Of a DNA stretch of 64,000 nt, positions 12,183 through 25,438 are shown piece after piece. The position numbers and the translations under genes are program-made. Every line of letters begins with the position of its first letter. Position 1 is the stretch's first letter. The notes under the pieces are model-generated. The model saw nothing but the letters and a program-made list of their open reading frames with translations, was not told where the DNA came from and made no database searches. Source of the DNA: Nymphaea colorata (taxonomy: Eukaryota; Streptophyta; Magnoliopsida; Nymphaeales; Nymphaeaceae); assembly GCF_008831285.2 (NCBI RefSeq), contig NC_045145.1:19670040-19734039 (forward strand), written 5' to 3'.

Positions 12183-15100
12183 TAATCTTATTCAACCAGA
12201 TCAAAACTTAGTCTGTGTGCATATGTGTGTGTGAGAAGGTTTGGTGCTCCTAGCTCAATCTGTCAACTGCTGGTGAGTGGTCCATGTGTGTGTGGGTATG
12301 CTTTATTTTGTGTCTTTGTAAGTAATGCGTGTTGCCGACGGTCTCACTCACATGGGTACCATGCACCTGGTACTGTATTATAGGTGTACAAAAGATGATG
12401 TTTCCCATTATCAACATATATAATAAAGATGATGTGAAGGATTCCTTTTCGGGCTATTAAGAGATGCGTCTCCATTTGTGCATGAGGGAGAGATGTAGAG
12501 AGAAAGAGTTCTTGCGTCCACATGTTATATAATGAGAATGGAAGACAATATGTTTTGTGCGTCGAGGAAATAGCAAAGTTGCTGCAAATCTCTGTTGGGA
12601 AATTCTCAAAATGGTCGTATTAGTTTGAAAAATCTTCTCAAGATGGTGGTCTTCTATTAGGCCCATCTTTAATTAACAAAAATCATTAGTATTTAACAAA
12701 TACATTACACCAAATTACTCTTTAAATCATATCGATAAGGTCGGATTGCAGTGAATGATGACTCTCGCAATCCAGCTATCTAATAGGACCCTCCATTTGA
12801 AGTAGAAAAATGGTTTATGAGAGAAAAACAATAAGAAAAAGAAGTGTGAACCAATGATAAAAACACTGATCATCTTTATATTCTTATTTTTCTATTAGTC
12901 GCATATCGGAATGGATTAGACTGCTCTAGTTAGATCAAAGCGATTATTAATCCTTAAGTGGCATATTTCGTCTAGGTTAAGTGCTGCAGGGTGGAGCCGG
13001 ATCTTGGTGGATTCCTAATCATCTCAAAAGGAAAAAGGAATTCCTTGTGCCTGAATCATGCACTTTGTATTTATTTTACTAAGTTTGCTTTACAGATAAA
13101 GATGGAAACTTTGCCTTGATAATTGATATCTCCCTCTAAGGCAAATTTTATAAACTTACTCAGCGTGCCAAACAGGCATAATCTTTGGTTAATTATTAAC
13201 CGAACTATTTTTCTGCAAAAGAAATCGTGGATGATCACCAGAAAGGGGAAACAAGGCGCCTTTTGAAAAGTTAAACTATTTCCGGTCATTAAGGACTCCA
13301 TTAGGCGAAGGGCCAAGCTGGCGAATCTTTCAGAACTCTTGCAGTACTTATTAGTCTAAGCCAAGTGTAAGCTCGCTCACCACTCTGAACCCTTCTTTTG
13401 TTGTTTTCCTTTATGAAAAGCTTGTCTCAACGCCATTTTTCTGCTACCCTCATGGCGGGCATGCCATGGCCACAAGAAGCGTCATCAACCACTCAGTCTT
13501 GTCTATCTTTCGTCTCTCTCAGTGTATTATTGTACTGTCATGTGATTCTGCTTAGCGCAGTAGCTGGTGCCTGTGTCCAATACAACAATGGGTGGCATGA
13601 ACATACAGTGGGGAGTACATCGTTTCGATGAGGTGGTTAAAGAAAATGAAGCATGATTATCCTTAGCACTACCATGTAGTGCTTAGTGCTTAGTTATAAG
13701 CATGGTTTTAACAATGGCGGATCATGCACAGGGCTCCTCCAGTATCTGTCAAAAGAGAAAAAGGATCGAATCCCTTTTGCAAAGAGCCAATAATGGCACA
13801 CTAAAGTTTCTATTTGCGTCTATGGCACAACCACTGGTCAGGTTCCTTTTCGAATACTTGGCCACCCAAATTTCGCTTTCTGAGCAAAGCAAAAGTTCAT
13901 GATGTAGCCAGCCAGTCAAACGCGAGCTACAATCTTCGTATCCTTCTGAGATCTCATTCTCTCTGGAATTTCTTGTGGCGATTTTGAATTCGTTCCTGTT
14001 TATTAAAAAAAAAAAAGTTATACACATGAAACATGCAAGACTGGAAAGAGAGACTTTTTGTTGTAAAACGTTTTAATTTTTCTGCATTATTATCAGCATT
14101 AGTTTGAAAATTCAAGAAATATAAAGGTAAATTGTGCTTAGTGCTTTACCACATAGATTTGTACTATGGCCTGGACCAGAAAGTGCGAACTTTGACTGAA
14201 AGGAATGGCATTTTTATCCTTATTTTGAAAATAATTTGGGTACGAATTAAAGGACATGCTTTGCTTTTTTTCGCAAAAATACAAAAAACATAAATAAAGG
14301 CTTGTTGGTTCTCCATTGAATTCCTACCACAGGCTCCTTCACTTCTCCCTTTTTCAGCAAATTAGAGAGTCCAAGGTTATTAGTTTGGCATGCTGATCAC
14401 CAGCAAAAGGATGATGTATTCACTTAACATTTTAACAAGTGGATGCATATAAAAGCAAGGGTGGAAAATGGATATATGATAGCATCTTTTTTCATCTTAA
14501 TTCTGAAAACATTCATATATCCTTGGACCCTGTACCATGGTTTCCTTAATAATCTAAATCAATTTAACAAAAGGTTGAAATCACCTTAGGGTTAGTGCAT
14601 CCACTTTTTATAGTCCAAAAAAGTAGTGCCTAAAAGAATTGATTGTGCTTTCACCAGCCCAACTATCTACACTACACCTTAAAGAGCTGGTCAGCAAGAG
14701 AAGGTACTTTGGTTTTATCCTTGCCATTACTATAATGAATAAGATGTGATTCTTATTCATATATATATATATATATATATACATATATTTCTCTCAAAAA
14801 ACTAACTGCATGCACAAATTAGTGCAAGCTTGATGCCCAATTACCTAAAAGTTGAGATAATGTGCGCGTAGATCAGATATGATTCTTAAAAGTCTTTATT
14901 GAAGAAAAAGAACGTCAGTAAAGACACAGCAAAATGTCTTGAGAACAAGCAGTTTTTTCAGAAAACATCACTGGGAGATAAACCTTTAGTGACGTTTTCA
15001 AAGGAAAAAAAAGCCATCATTGAAGGTCTATCGTTACTAGCATTTTTTGTGTCACTGGCATCTTTTTGTGTCGGTAAAAGTTTGTTTCCCAACAAGAATA

Positions 15101-15786
15101 CTTTGTCATTATCTTGTGAATCTAATTCATAAATTAGAGTAGATTCACAAAAACACTTGTTCTAGTGTTTTATGTACTTATCTCTTTTTTTTTATAAGGT
15201 TGATAGGACAATAACAAAGTGTTAAAAACTGTTTGGCAATAATAGTATATTATTATTCATGACAGGTGCTCTCGCCAACGAGGTGATGGAGTGGCGATCG
15301 AAACTGGTGTTCCTGACCACCGGCAGTAGGAGGTCAATTTTATTGCCCACGGTTTTCAAAAACATTTTAAAAAATATATATACTTTTTAAAAAATCAGAA
15401 TACCTTATCTGTTACAATTGGAAAGTAAAAGAAGTCCCCACAAAACTTTTACCGGTGACCCAAAAGCCATTGGCAGTTTAATCACCGACGACTAGTCGTT
15501 ATTTCCCCCCTCCATTCTAGGAGCCGTTGGGAATTGTCAATATTGTTGTAGTGCCTCTCATTAAGTAAATTTCATTCCTTTTACTTTTCCTTTGTACTTC
15601 CTTGATATTCATTCAAGAAATTTCATATATTCATCCTTCTTCCTGACTCGGATTCCTTTATCTATTTGTTAATTTGCATACAGTGACGTGATGAACTTCC
15701 GGCCAATTATTGAAATGGTAGTGGAATCCCTTTATCTAGGGGTTGATGACTAAAAAAAATGAGGCAAAGGCCCCCCCATCGCCTCC
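12183..15786. other. Gene-free spacer between the two WAT1 copies
   Basis: Holds the 3' UTR of copy A and the upstream region of copy B. A TA microsatellite sits at about 14757-14780. Open frames at 13398-13631, 13702-13902 and 14899-15132 are short, lack family motifs and have no plausible gene structure. No remnant of a third transporter copy was seen. Confidence 0.45.
12422..12427 (+). terminator. Poly(A) signal candidate, WAT1 gene A
   Basis: AATAAA about 240 bases after the stop codon. The paralogous gene has the same hexamer at almost the same distance from its stop, which supports both. Confidence 0.45.
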
Positions 15787-15793
15787 TATATAA
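15787..15793 (+). promoter_or_regulatory. TATA box of WAT1-related gene B
   Basis: TATATAA in the context CCTATATAAGGGAG, 97 bases before the ATG at 15890. Position and core match the box of the neighbouring paralogue. Confidence 0.65.
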
Positions 15794-15889
15794 GGGAGCT
15801 TGCTTTATGAGTCTTCAACACTGTGAGGAGATACAGAGTAGTACGAGCAAACTGTGGGGGTTTAATTAGTTTGTATAGGAGAAGATCAG

Positions 15890-18800
15890 ATGGCAGGTGG
15901 GAGGGCATGGGGCTCTGTCTCTGCATTCCTCAAAGGGTCGATGCCCCACGTAGGGATGACTGCGCTGCAGATAGGCTACGCTGGGATGAACATCATCTCC
16001 GTCGTCTCCTTCAAGCAAGGCCTGAGTAACTACACGCTTGTGGTGTACCGGCACGCCGTGGCGGCGCTTGTCATGGCCCCATTCGCTATCGTCTTAGAAA
16101 GGTGCCTTTCTGAGTGCATACTATCTACTTTCTGTTCCAATTACCGCTCCTTAAACAAATCTTATAAGCTGTGTTTGATTGTTAGGTTTAGTCCGCAGCT
16201 TAAACAAGCAGTAGATTTTTCAACCGAGGATCTCAAATCTGTGTTATCTTGTGAAAAACGGATTTGTGGTCCGAGAAGGGAGGGGCTGACCACAAATCTA
16301 TGGTTTTAAGATCCACAATAAACTAAGATATAAGATGCGAAGGTATCAAACGTGTAGCCATAGAGTGGTCTCATCCTCCATGCATGCATGGGACAAAAAC
16401 TGCCTTCCTGCCAGGAATAGACCGAAGCAAACATGAGCCGTCCTGGTCCACGCTGTGTGTCCCATTTTTTGGAAAGCCAAAACAGGATAACGGGTTGCTG
16501 GCACTCAAGGCAATAAAGCAAACATCAACGTGTATTTATGTCCATGCGCGACATGAAAACTAGAAATATGAGTTTCCTAGTTATATTTTTGCTGCATAGA
16601 AAAGCTTTTTTAATTTCTTCATACTGATGAGGCTGTTGTTTCATTTTGGGCACGTGATCATACTAGCTTAGGTAGTAGATGATATATATATATATATATA
16701 TATAAGAGAGACAGAGAGAAGAATCTGATGACGGTAGTATTGTTAAAGTGTGCCGCTAATGGGCGCATGCACTATCAGCAGGTTGGTGATATTATTGATT
16801 AGTATGGGACATATGAGTCATCTACTGAATACGCAATAGCTTGGTTATTGGTTTATATGTCAGAGAGCAGGTCTAGATTTTGATCACCGCTCACCCGAAT
16901 GTTTGCCTGCAACTAGAGCACGTCGAACAAAAATTGCACTATAAAACAAAATATGTATTTTACAAACGGCCGAAAAATGGAGAAAGCAACGTCGATAAAA
17001 CTTTTGGCGATGTCTGGAAAGATCATTGGTGAAGAGAATGTCCAAAATAACTCCCGTTGTTTTGCAGATGATTAAGAAAAATATCTAACTCTGTTCAAGT
17101 GATCTTCAACAGGAAAGGGAGGCCGAAGATTACGTTTTCTATATTTTTGCAGATGTTTGTGCTCGGGCTCTTGGGGTAAGTGCTCATTCAAAGACCTTTT
17201 GTCTATTCCGAAACAGATCTCTTCACTATTTATACTTTTGGAAGACTAGCTGAGACATGGTTTCTCTTCTTTGGTGCGTATCTATGCTGGCAGACCTGTG
17301 ATAGACCAGAATTTGTATTATTTGGGAATGAAGTACACGACGACCACATTCACGTCCGCCATGTGCAACGTCACTCCGGCCATGGCCTTTGTTATGGCCT
17401 TGTTATGCAGGTGAACCTTCTACACTTCAACATTTTTGTTTGGTAGTAGTATCTTTTATGTGTTTGATATTTACTCTCTCTCTTTCTCTATCTCTCATAC
17501 TTGTACAGGATGGAGATCGTGAATATAAAGAAGGTAAGGAGCCAAGCTAAGGTGGTGGGGACACTAGTGACAGTGGCTGGAGCAATGGTGATGACTCTGT
17601 ACAAAGGACCCATTTTGGACATGGTGTGGTCGTCCAGTCACCACGCATCTGGATCATCGTCTAGCACTGAGTATGTGGGCACAGAATTTGTGAAGGGCTC
17701 CATCATGATCATCATTTCTTGCCTCGCCTGGGCTGCCCTCTTCGTGTTGCAGGTGTCCTACCTAGTTGTGCATGTCTAAGAGAATTTGAGAAAAGGAAAG
17801 ATGTTTTTGTGCAGAGACAGAGTTTTTTCTGTGGAAAATAACACGCGCTCTCTTCCCTTTTAGGCCTACACTCTAACGAGGTATCCGGCTCAGCTCACCC
17901 TCACCACAATGATATGCTTCATCGGCACGCTGCAGGGCGCTGTTGTAGCGCTGGTGATGGAGCGCCACTCTCCTTCTTCTGTCTGGGCCTTGGGTTGGGA
18001 CAACAAGCTCCTCACTGTTGTCTACTCGGTACCAATCAATTCCATGAATCTCCTTCTCATACAGGAAAAAAAAAAACAGATCCAAACCAAGATACCAATA
18101 AGCAATTAATAATGTAACCAACAGGAAAGTGATAAAAGTATCCGACTGGAGTTCTGTTAATCTTTACTAGTTACATGCATAGAGATTTCTTTTTTTCTTT
18201 ACCATCATCTTCTTTATGCTGGTTTTGCTCATAAGATTGTGTAAATGTTCATGGCAGGGAGTGGTGTGCTCGGGGGTATCGTACTACGTGCAAGGGCTGG
18301 TGATGGAACAGAGGGGTCCTGTTTTTGCTACAGCTTTTAGCCCTCTCAGCATGGTATTCCAAGTCATCATGTCCTCTCCTATAATTCACGAACCAATCTA
18401 CATGGGCGAGTATGGATTTTCTTCTGCTTTCACTATACTCGAAGTCTTTCTTTGTTTATTTTCTAAACTTCTGTTAATTGGTCACTGAATCGAGGAAGTT
18501 ACTAGCTGCGTGTTTTCCTGTGCTTAACACACTTGGTTCATGGATAATACTGCGCAATTATGTTTGAGCAGTATTTTGCCAATTACACGGATTAAGTGGG
18601 GCAAAACCTGCAGCTAACACCATTTCTTTCTTTAATATTCTTCTGCAGGTGTTAACTTATGGACTAATCAGAGTCCCAAGAACAAATGTCCAATTGGATA
18701 ATAGTTAAAATACATGATCAACTTCATGAACACTAAAAGTATTTCTACTCTAAGGAATTAGTCATATATGCTAAATGCAGTCAAACTTGTTTTTCACATT

Positions 18801-19086
18801 AAATGCGCAGATTGCTAGCTTGTTGCATACTCATGAAGCGGCTGGGTTTCTTTTGCTTTTCAGGATAATTGGTGGAGTTGTAATTATTGTTGGACTGTAT
18901 TTTGTCTTGTGGGGTAAAAGCATGGACCACATCCTTATGTTACCGGCAGACCCCGAAGCAGCAGCAGGAGTTGGAGAAAAGGCTGATAAGCTTACAAATG
19001 GAGATGGTTTCTCAATCGAGGTGGCGTCCATGGAAGCTCTGCCAGAGTGCTCTTGCAGACCCGAAATTGCTTCTTCACGTACTTGA
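15890..19086 (+). CDS. WAT1-related protein (UMAMIT/EamA transporter), tandem copy B
   Basis: A second EamA-type transporter of 391 residues, paralogous to the upstream copy. Exons: 15890-16101, 17113-17175, 17294-17410, 17509-17752, 17864-18028, 18258-18409, 18864-19086. Exons 2, 3, 5 and 6 have exactly the same lengths as in copy A (63, 117, 165 and 152 bases) and all intron phases agree, so the pair arose by tandem duplication. Marks: QIGYAGMNIISVVSFKQGLS, VVYRHAVAALVMAPFAIVLE, PVIDQNLYYLGMKYTTTTFT, SQAKVVGTLVTVAGAMVMTL, WALGWDNKLLTVVYS, VSYYVQGLVMEQRGPVFATA and IIGGVVIIVGLYFVLWGKS. The N terminus is shorter and the exon-4 loop is nine codons shorter and Ser-rich. Introns are far more compact than in copy A. 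The substrate cannot be read from the sequence. Confidence 0.94.
16171..16354. mobile_element. Short inverted-repeat element (MITE-like) in intron 1 of WAT1 gene B
   Basis: The left end reads GTGTTTGATTGTTAGG. The right end, read on the minus strand, gives CACGTTTGATACCTTCG. The interior carries AAATCTGTG and CACAAATCT as inverted words. Ends of the type GTGTTTGRT are common in small hAT-like elements of plants. No clear target duplication was found, so the limits are approximate. Two elements with similar ends lie at 55960-56112 and 56693-56847. Confidence 0.45.
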
Positions 19087-20290
19087 CCATCACTTCATTT
19101 GCACACGCATGTGCATGCGATCTTACTACTGTAACTCTTGACTGGTCAATGTCTACCAAAAACAACCCCTTTTGTCTCTCTCTAGAACCACTCCTGATAT
19201 TTTGACATGTCTACCTATCTCTAGTAAATAAGATATATCTTTTACGTAATGGCTTTTGGGCAATGGTGTGCTTGTGGAAAGAGAGAGAGAGAGAGAGATT
19301 TCTTGATTTCTTGCGTTAATAAAGAAGAGAGCGAGTTTTGTACACCACCTCCTGTACGCAATGAACATATGTTGAGGAGTGGACCCTAAATATACTTCAA
19401 TCGCCTAATATTACAGGTGCACATTGAATATTTTTAAGTTTTTCATTATTTCATATCTCTGTCATTATCTTATAATTCTAAAGTATGAAATAACAATAAA
19501 TGTATACGATAATGACAACAATATAAAATAATGAGTGTGAGATAATGATAAAAATATGAGATAATGTATTGACATGAGGATGAGATAATAACATGAATGA
19601 AAAAAAATGAAGACATTTTTTTGCTCCTATGTTGGTCATAACTATACGCACACACAAACTGACACAAATCATTTGGTTTGAGATTTACCGAATTCCAAAA
19701 TCTTAGTTTTTTCTTTCCTTTTTTTTTTTTGTCTCTACAAAAAGTTATCTTTTTTAAATTAACCTAGTTATGACTATATTGACTTACAAAAAACTTAGGG
19801 GACTTCGGCGTCGTACATAACCCGCTTTGAATAAAAAGGAAACGATGGCGAGTGTTAAAGGATACATGAAGAAAAGTAGAGATGAAGTCGGATGCTAGGG
19901 AATGTCGTTCACCACTAACGTCATACATCAGAAGAAGAAGCACAATAGACGGAATTAGAGTGGATGACGACAAACTTTAAAAGGCGGAGAAAGATAAAAG
20001 AAGCTTTTAGTGAGTTCCTCACTGTCACGCTTGCCGGTAAAAGCGATGTGGGGCATCTGCTTTTGGGGTGTTAATTCTCAAACCTCTCCTTTTTTTTTTT
20101 TTCTGTCACTGGACATTGATCCTGACCACGAATCCGCCGATCGTCGGCGCCGTATGTCGTTCCATCCCCAAGTGTTAGTGAGGGGATCCGTGATGCTTTG
20201 AAAGTACTTTCTCAAAATCTCTCCCCTCTACCTGATACGATCCTGCAAAGCGACGTCCATACTTTTATGCTATTCGCATCTTTTCTTTAC
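19087..20290. other. Spacer before the retrotransposon stack
   Basis: Holds the 3' UTR of WAT1 gene B and AT-rich DNA with no recognised gene. The outer LTR of the older copia fossil may reach into the last part, but its end could not be placed. Confidence 0.4.
19318..19323 (+). terminator. Poly(A) signal candidate, WAT1 gene B
   Basis: AATAAA about 232 bases after the stop, mirroring the placement in the upstream paralogue. Confidence 0.45.
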
Positions 20291-20540
20291 CCATTTTTTA
20301 GTTCTTTGTGACTTCTCCCCACTAGTTTTTATGATTTCATTTCAATTTTGTCTGTCTATCTTACAAATGAAAAGATAATAAAAACGAAATAAAGAGATTT
20401 TAACGTAAAATTTTCCACTATCTACGATCATAATCATTATATTCTTGAGGATTGGTTTTCTTTCTCAAGTGGTTTCATGCATGAGCTCAATCTGTTACAA
20501 CAGCCGCTAAGTTTTTCTTCTTTTATCTGGTTTTACTAGA

Positions 20541-20762
20541 TCAACAGTCTTTCCTTTGAATACCACGATTTGCTTCCTTTTTTTTTGTCAAATAAGACAT
20601 TATCTCCATGCATTATTGTCTTATCCTCATGCACTGTGATATGCTGAGTTGGTGGAGATTTATTTTCTCCTGATTTGGTAGAGACTTTTATGATGTTATC
20701 CCCCTTCAAACGAAGGGAAGGTTGTTGTCGAAGCCCAAGGTGCCGGATGAGAAAGTTGAGGG
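20541..20762 (-). mobile_element. Older Ty1-copia fossil, 3' part (split by a younger insertion)
   Basis: The minus-strand sequence matches the extreme C-terminal end of a copia RNase H domain, followed by a non-coding stretch, a purine-rich run and a TGTTGATC start that would suit the 3' LTR. The rest of the same domain lies at 25777 and beyond, on the far side of the 5-kb element. This is therefore the outer piece of an older, broken copia copy interrupted by the younger one. Its far LTR end could not be set. Confidence 0.65.
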
Positions 20763-21101
20763 TGTATAGAAACAGAGCTATGCTACAGAGAAAGGGTAGA
20801 AAGAATAGCATACAGTGTAGGGACACAACTAATCAATTCAATACTCAACACTTATTTATAGTTACAATAAGGGAGCACATCGCAAGAAAACAAGAAAAAA
20901 ATAAATCAAATTTATCGAATCACAATTCCACATTCTCGAATAGTCTAGAGCATTCTTATGTAACAGAATTGCCCTTCTCTTCTTTCACATTGAGATATTT
21001 CCTGCTGAGCGTAACAGCCCTGATGGGAGCTTATAACAGAAAAGGCATCGTTGTGACCTACCATGAACCATACAATGAAATTACTGCATTAACCTTTCAC
21101 A
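20763..21101 (-). repeat. 3' LTR of the copia fossil
   Basis: Direct repeat of the segment at 25439-25776, about 93% identical by eye. In element orientation it starts TGTGAAAGG, directly after a purine-rich tract (AGTTTGAGAAGGG on the minus strand), and ends in CA. Confidence 0.92.
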
Positions 21102-24100
21102 CACCCTTCTCAAACTGGAGCATGTAAATTACATATGCTCAGTTTGGGTTTTAGTCTTTGAAATACTTCTTTGGACACTGCCTTAGTGAACAAATCTGCA
21201 ATTTGAAGCTGTGAAGGCACATACCTAGTAATAATTGTTCCATTTTTTACAAGATCATGAATCATATGATAGTCTGATTCTACTTGTTTAATTCTCTCAT
21301 GTTAGACTGGATTAACAGTCATTTGTAATGCTGATTTATTATCACATCAAAGAGGAACTGCAGCTGTATGTTTTACCTAAAAGTCAGCCAATAGATTTTT
21401 GAGCCAGAGTATCTCACAAGAAGTATTTGCTAAAGCTCGATAATCGAGACATAATTGGTTGTTTTTGGTTTTCCAAGAAACCAAGCTTTCTCCTAAAAAC
21501 ACACAATAGCCGGTTATTGATTTCCTAGTGTCTCTGCAACCTTCCCAATCTGCATCTGCGTAAGCTATAAGCCTAAAATCTGAATTTACAGGGAAGAACA
21601 GACCCTGTCCTAGATTATTTTTCAAGTAGTGCAGAACCTTCAAAGCAGCAGTATAATGTGCAGTAGATGGACTTTGCATGTTACATTATATCTGGTCTTG
21701 AAATTGTCAAATAGGTTAACCGACCAGCTAACCTGCGGTAAACAGAGTGATCTTTCAACTCCTTGCCATCTGATGTGGAGAGATTTAATCTAGGCTCCAT
21801 AGGCACTTCAATGGGTCTTGAATTTATTAAACCCACTTCATCCAAAATATGACATGTATATTTTCTTTGTGACAAAAAAATTCCTTTTTCTGATTGAGAT
21901 AATTCTAAACCGAGGAAATATTTCAATTTCCCAAGGTCGTTCATTCGAAATTACTGACACAAATATCTCTTAAAACTTTCAATCTTTTGCAAATTATCTC
22001 CTGCAATGATTAAATCATCGACATAAACAAGCACTGCTATAAAATTCTCCTTGCTTGAGAGTGTAAATAAGTAATAGTCACATTTTGACTGCAAAAAACC
22101 AAACGATGTGATAGCTCTTGATAGCTTTGCAAACCAATTTCGTGGGGCTTGCTTCAGCCCATAAATTGATTTATGTAGCTTTCAAACACATGTTTCACCT
22201 TGATCTCCATAACCTGGTGGCAGTTTCATATATATATCCTCATCTAGATCGCCATTTAGAAAAGCATTATATACATCCATCTGATGTAAATGCCACCTAC
22301 GTTTAGCAGCAACAGCAAGAAGACAACGCATTGTCACGAGTTTGGCCATAGGGGCATACGTTTCATGAAAATCAATCCCTTCAACTTGAGAAAAACCTTG
22401 AGCTACCAATCGCGCCTTGAACTTCTCCACATGTCCATTGGCATTGTATTTAATTTTATAAACTCATTTGCAGCCAATTGGTTCAACTTCACTTGGAGAA
22501 CTGACCAATGACCATGTGTGATTTTCTTCTAAAGCCTTAATCTCTGCTTGCATAGCCTCAATCTAGTGAGGATCCTGTTTGGCTTCAATATAGGATGTTG
22601 GCTCGACATATTGTGATATATTCAAGAGAAAGGATTTGTGAGCAGGTGAGAAATGATCAAATGAGAGAGTTTTGGATAGAGGGTACCTGGACAATGACCT
22701 TTCTTCAGTTGACGTTGAACCAGGTGCCTTGTGAGAGCGGCTCCACAATAAAATTCTCTCAAGAGTACACATGGTTTAGGTTTTCTGGTTGAACGTCTTA
22801 GAATAGAAGAAGGCTTATGGACAAAATGTTGTTCACAGATATTATTTTCTGACTGAGAAATTGATTCTTGATGATCATGAGATTTTTCTAGACTTTCAAA
22901 TTGGGTAATTTCAACTTGAAGTGGTTCAGAAAATTGCAGGTTTTGATACTTATCAGTTTCTTCATCTCGACTTGGCTCCTTCTCACTAGAACCAGTTTTT
23001 CCAAGAGGGATTTCTTCTACAGGTAGAGGTATTACAGGGGACTGCAAACCTATTTGAACATTTTTGAAAGGAAATTTAGTCTCACAAAAAACATTTTTTT
23101 GGTTTCTAGATCTAAGACTCTATAAGCTTTTTGTCCAACAGCATAGCCTAAAAACACACAACGACTAGCTCTACAATCAAATTTAGATTTGGGCATTAGA
23201 TTTGATGCAAAACATAGACATCCAAAAACCTTTAAATGGGAATATGAAGGCCTTTTATTGAATAAAATTTCAAAGGGAGTTTTATTTTTTAAGGTAGATA
23301 AAGGAGTCCTGTTTATCAATTATGTGGCTGTTTTGATGCATTCATCCCAGTAACATATTGGTATCCCAACTTCAAATCTTAATGCTCGGGCCACATCAAG
23401 AATATGGCGATGTTTACGTTCTACAACACCATTTTGTTGTGGTCTATAAGAACAAAAATGTTGATGGGAAATGCCTTTCATACTTAAGAAATCTTTCATT
23501 TCATTTGAGAAAAATTCTGACCCATTGTCAGATCTTATGCTTAGCACTTCACAACCATATTGCTTCTCAGCCATGTTTATAAAGTTTTTGAGTAAACAGA
23601 AAGTTTCGCTTTTGAATCTCATCATATAAGTCCATACTGCCCTAGAGTAGTCATCCACAATGGTGAGAAAATAGTGTGCTCCTGAACTAGAGGCTTGAGA
23701 ATATGGCCCCCAAATGTCACAATGAAGGAGATCAAACACCTTATTTAAAACAGATTCACTTCTATTAAACGGTAATCTAGTCTGTTTTGCAAGCTTACAA
23801 GTTTCACAAAAAAACTTAGAAAAAACGATAGACTTATCATATTCTAGAAAAACTGAATTCTTAAACTGAGATGGATGGCCAAGTCGAAGATGCCAGATAT
23901 CTTTTTGATCTGTGGTCGTGTTCAAGGCTACTGGACTGTTTGAAACATCAAGAGATCTGAAGATGTAGAGCCCAACCCATTCAGCAACTCACTGAGTCCA
24001 GTCATCATCATTGAAGTCGGGTCCTGCAGAAAACACTCACGAGCAAAAAACAGAACTTGTAAATGTGAGTTGAGAAGAAGTTTACTTATGGAAATAAAAT

Positions 24101-25426
24101 TGTAATCAAAATTGAGAAGATAGTAGACATTTTGCAGTGTAAGGTTAGGAGACAACTGAACTTGACCAATATGAGTGGTTGAAACTAGTTTATTGTTAGG
24201 TAGGCTAATAGGAAATGTGGACTGAAGAAGTGACACATTGATCATTATATTCAATGATGAACACATATGATCACTTGTGTCACTGTCCAAAATCCATGCG
24301 CAAGAAAAATGAACTGACATACCTGCAAAACTGCACTGGGCTGATAGGCGATCTTTAAGAAGAAGTTTGATCTGATTATATTCTTCTATTGTAAAAGAAG
24401 GAGCAGAATCTTTACTGAGATCTTTGGCTATTGCAGCAGAAGCTAAACTATAGATTGAGGTTTTTCACCATTGTGGTCATCAAAGGTCAAGTAGGAAACA
24501 GATTTTGCATACCTCCGTTTACCCTTTTTAGAATTTGAAGGATATCCATTTAGTTTGAAGCATCTCTTTTTGGTATGTCCTGGAATTTTGCAGTAGCTAT
24601 AGTAATACTGAGATTTTCTGTTGTTTCGACCTTTAACAAACTTGAGATCACCACCAATAGCAGACAGACCAACATTCTCAACTGGATTGCTCATCATTCG
24701 GGCCTCTCTTTGCTTTTCTTCTTAAAGCACAATAGAGTAAACCTTGGAAACTGAAGGCAAAAGATCACGTAATAGAATTTGTCCTCTAGTACTAGTGAAT
24801 GCGTCATTCAATCCCATTAGAAATTGAATGACACGATCCTCTTGCAACCTCTCTGCCATGAGTTTCATAGCACCACAAGAACACTCTGGTAGAGGTTCAT
24901 AAGAGCTTAGTTCATCCCACAATGATTTGATTTTAGTGTAGTATGCAACAACAGACATGGTGTCTTGCGACAAACGACAAGTAGCATATTTCAACTGGTA
25001 TTTTCGTGGTATAATCACTTGTGTGAACCGTTCTCTAAGATCAATCCACACTTTCATGGCAGACGTAGCATAAATCACACTACCCATAATCTCACGAGAA
25101 ATGGAATTGAGAATCTAGGACAATACCATATGATTGCAGCGCCTCTAAGCCATAAACTCTCGTGCAGCAATGTCTGGTTGGGGAAGACTTCCATCCACAA
25201 ACCCTAGCTTGTTTTTGGCTGACAACGCCATAGTCATTGCACGGCTCCAAGTAGGGTAGGTATCTCCATTCAAGAGTTGTGAAACCAACACAACTTCAGG
25301 ATTGTCTGAAAGATGCAAGTAATAAGGATTGCAAGAATCCCCAAAGTTAACATCTCCAACAGACTCTGATCCTGTATGCAGTATTCCACCAAGAGAAGAT
25401 GACTCAGGACCAGTTGCGGACATGGT

Positions 25427-25438
25427 GCTCTGATACCA
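25427..25438 (-). other. Primer binding site (initiator tRNA-Met)
   Basis: The minus strand reads TGGTATCAGAGC immediately after the CA end of the 5' LTR. This is the classic plant copia primer site, complementary to the 3' end of initiator methionine tRNA. Confidence 0.93.

Noticed and set aside
13398-14027. Cluster of short frames between the WAT1 copies
   Set aside because: They do not resemble WAT1 exons or any other family and could not be joined at sensible splice sites.
20675-21127. Plus-strand 150-codon frame overlapping the LTR
   Set aside because: It runs antisense through the copia 3' LTR and into the internal region. Its composition follows the LTR, with no independent protein signature.
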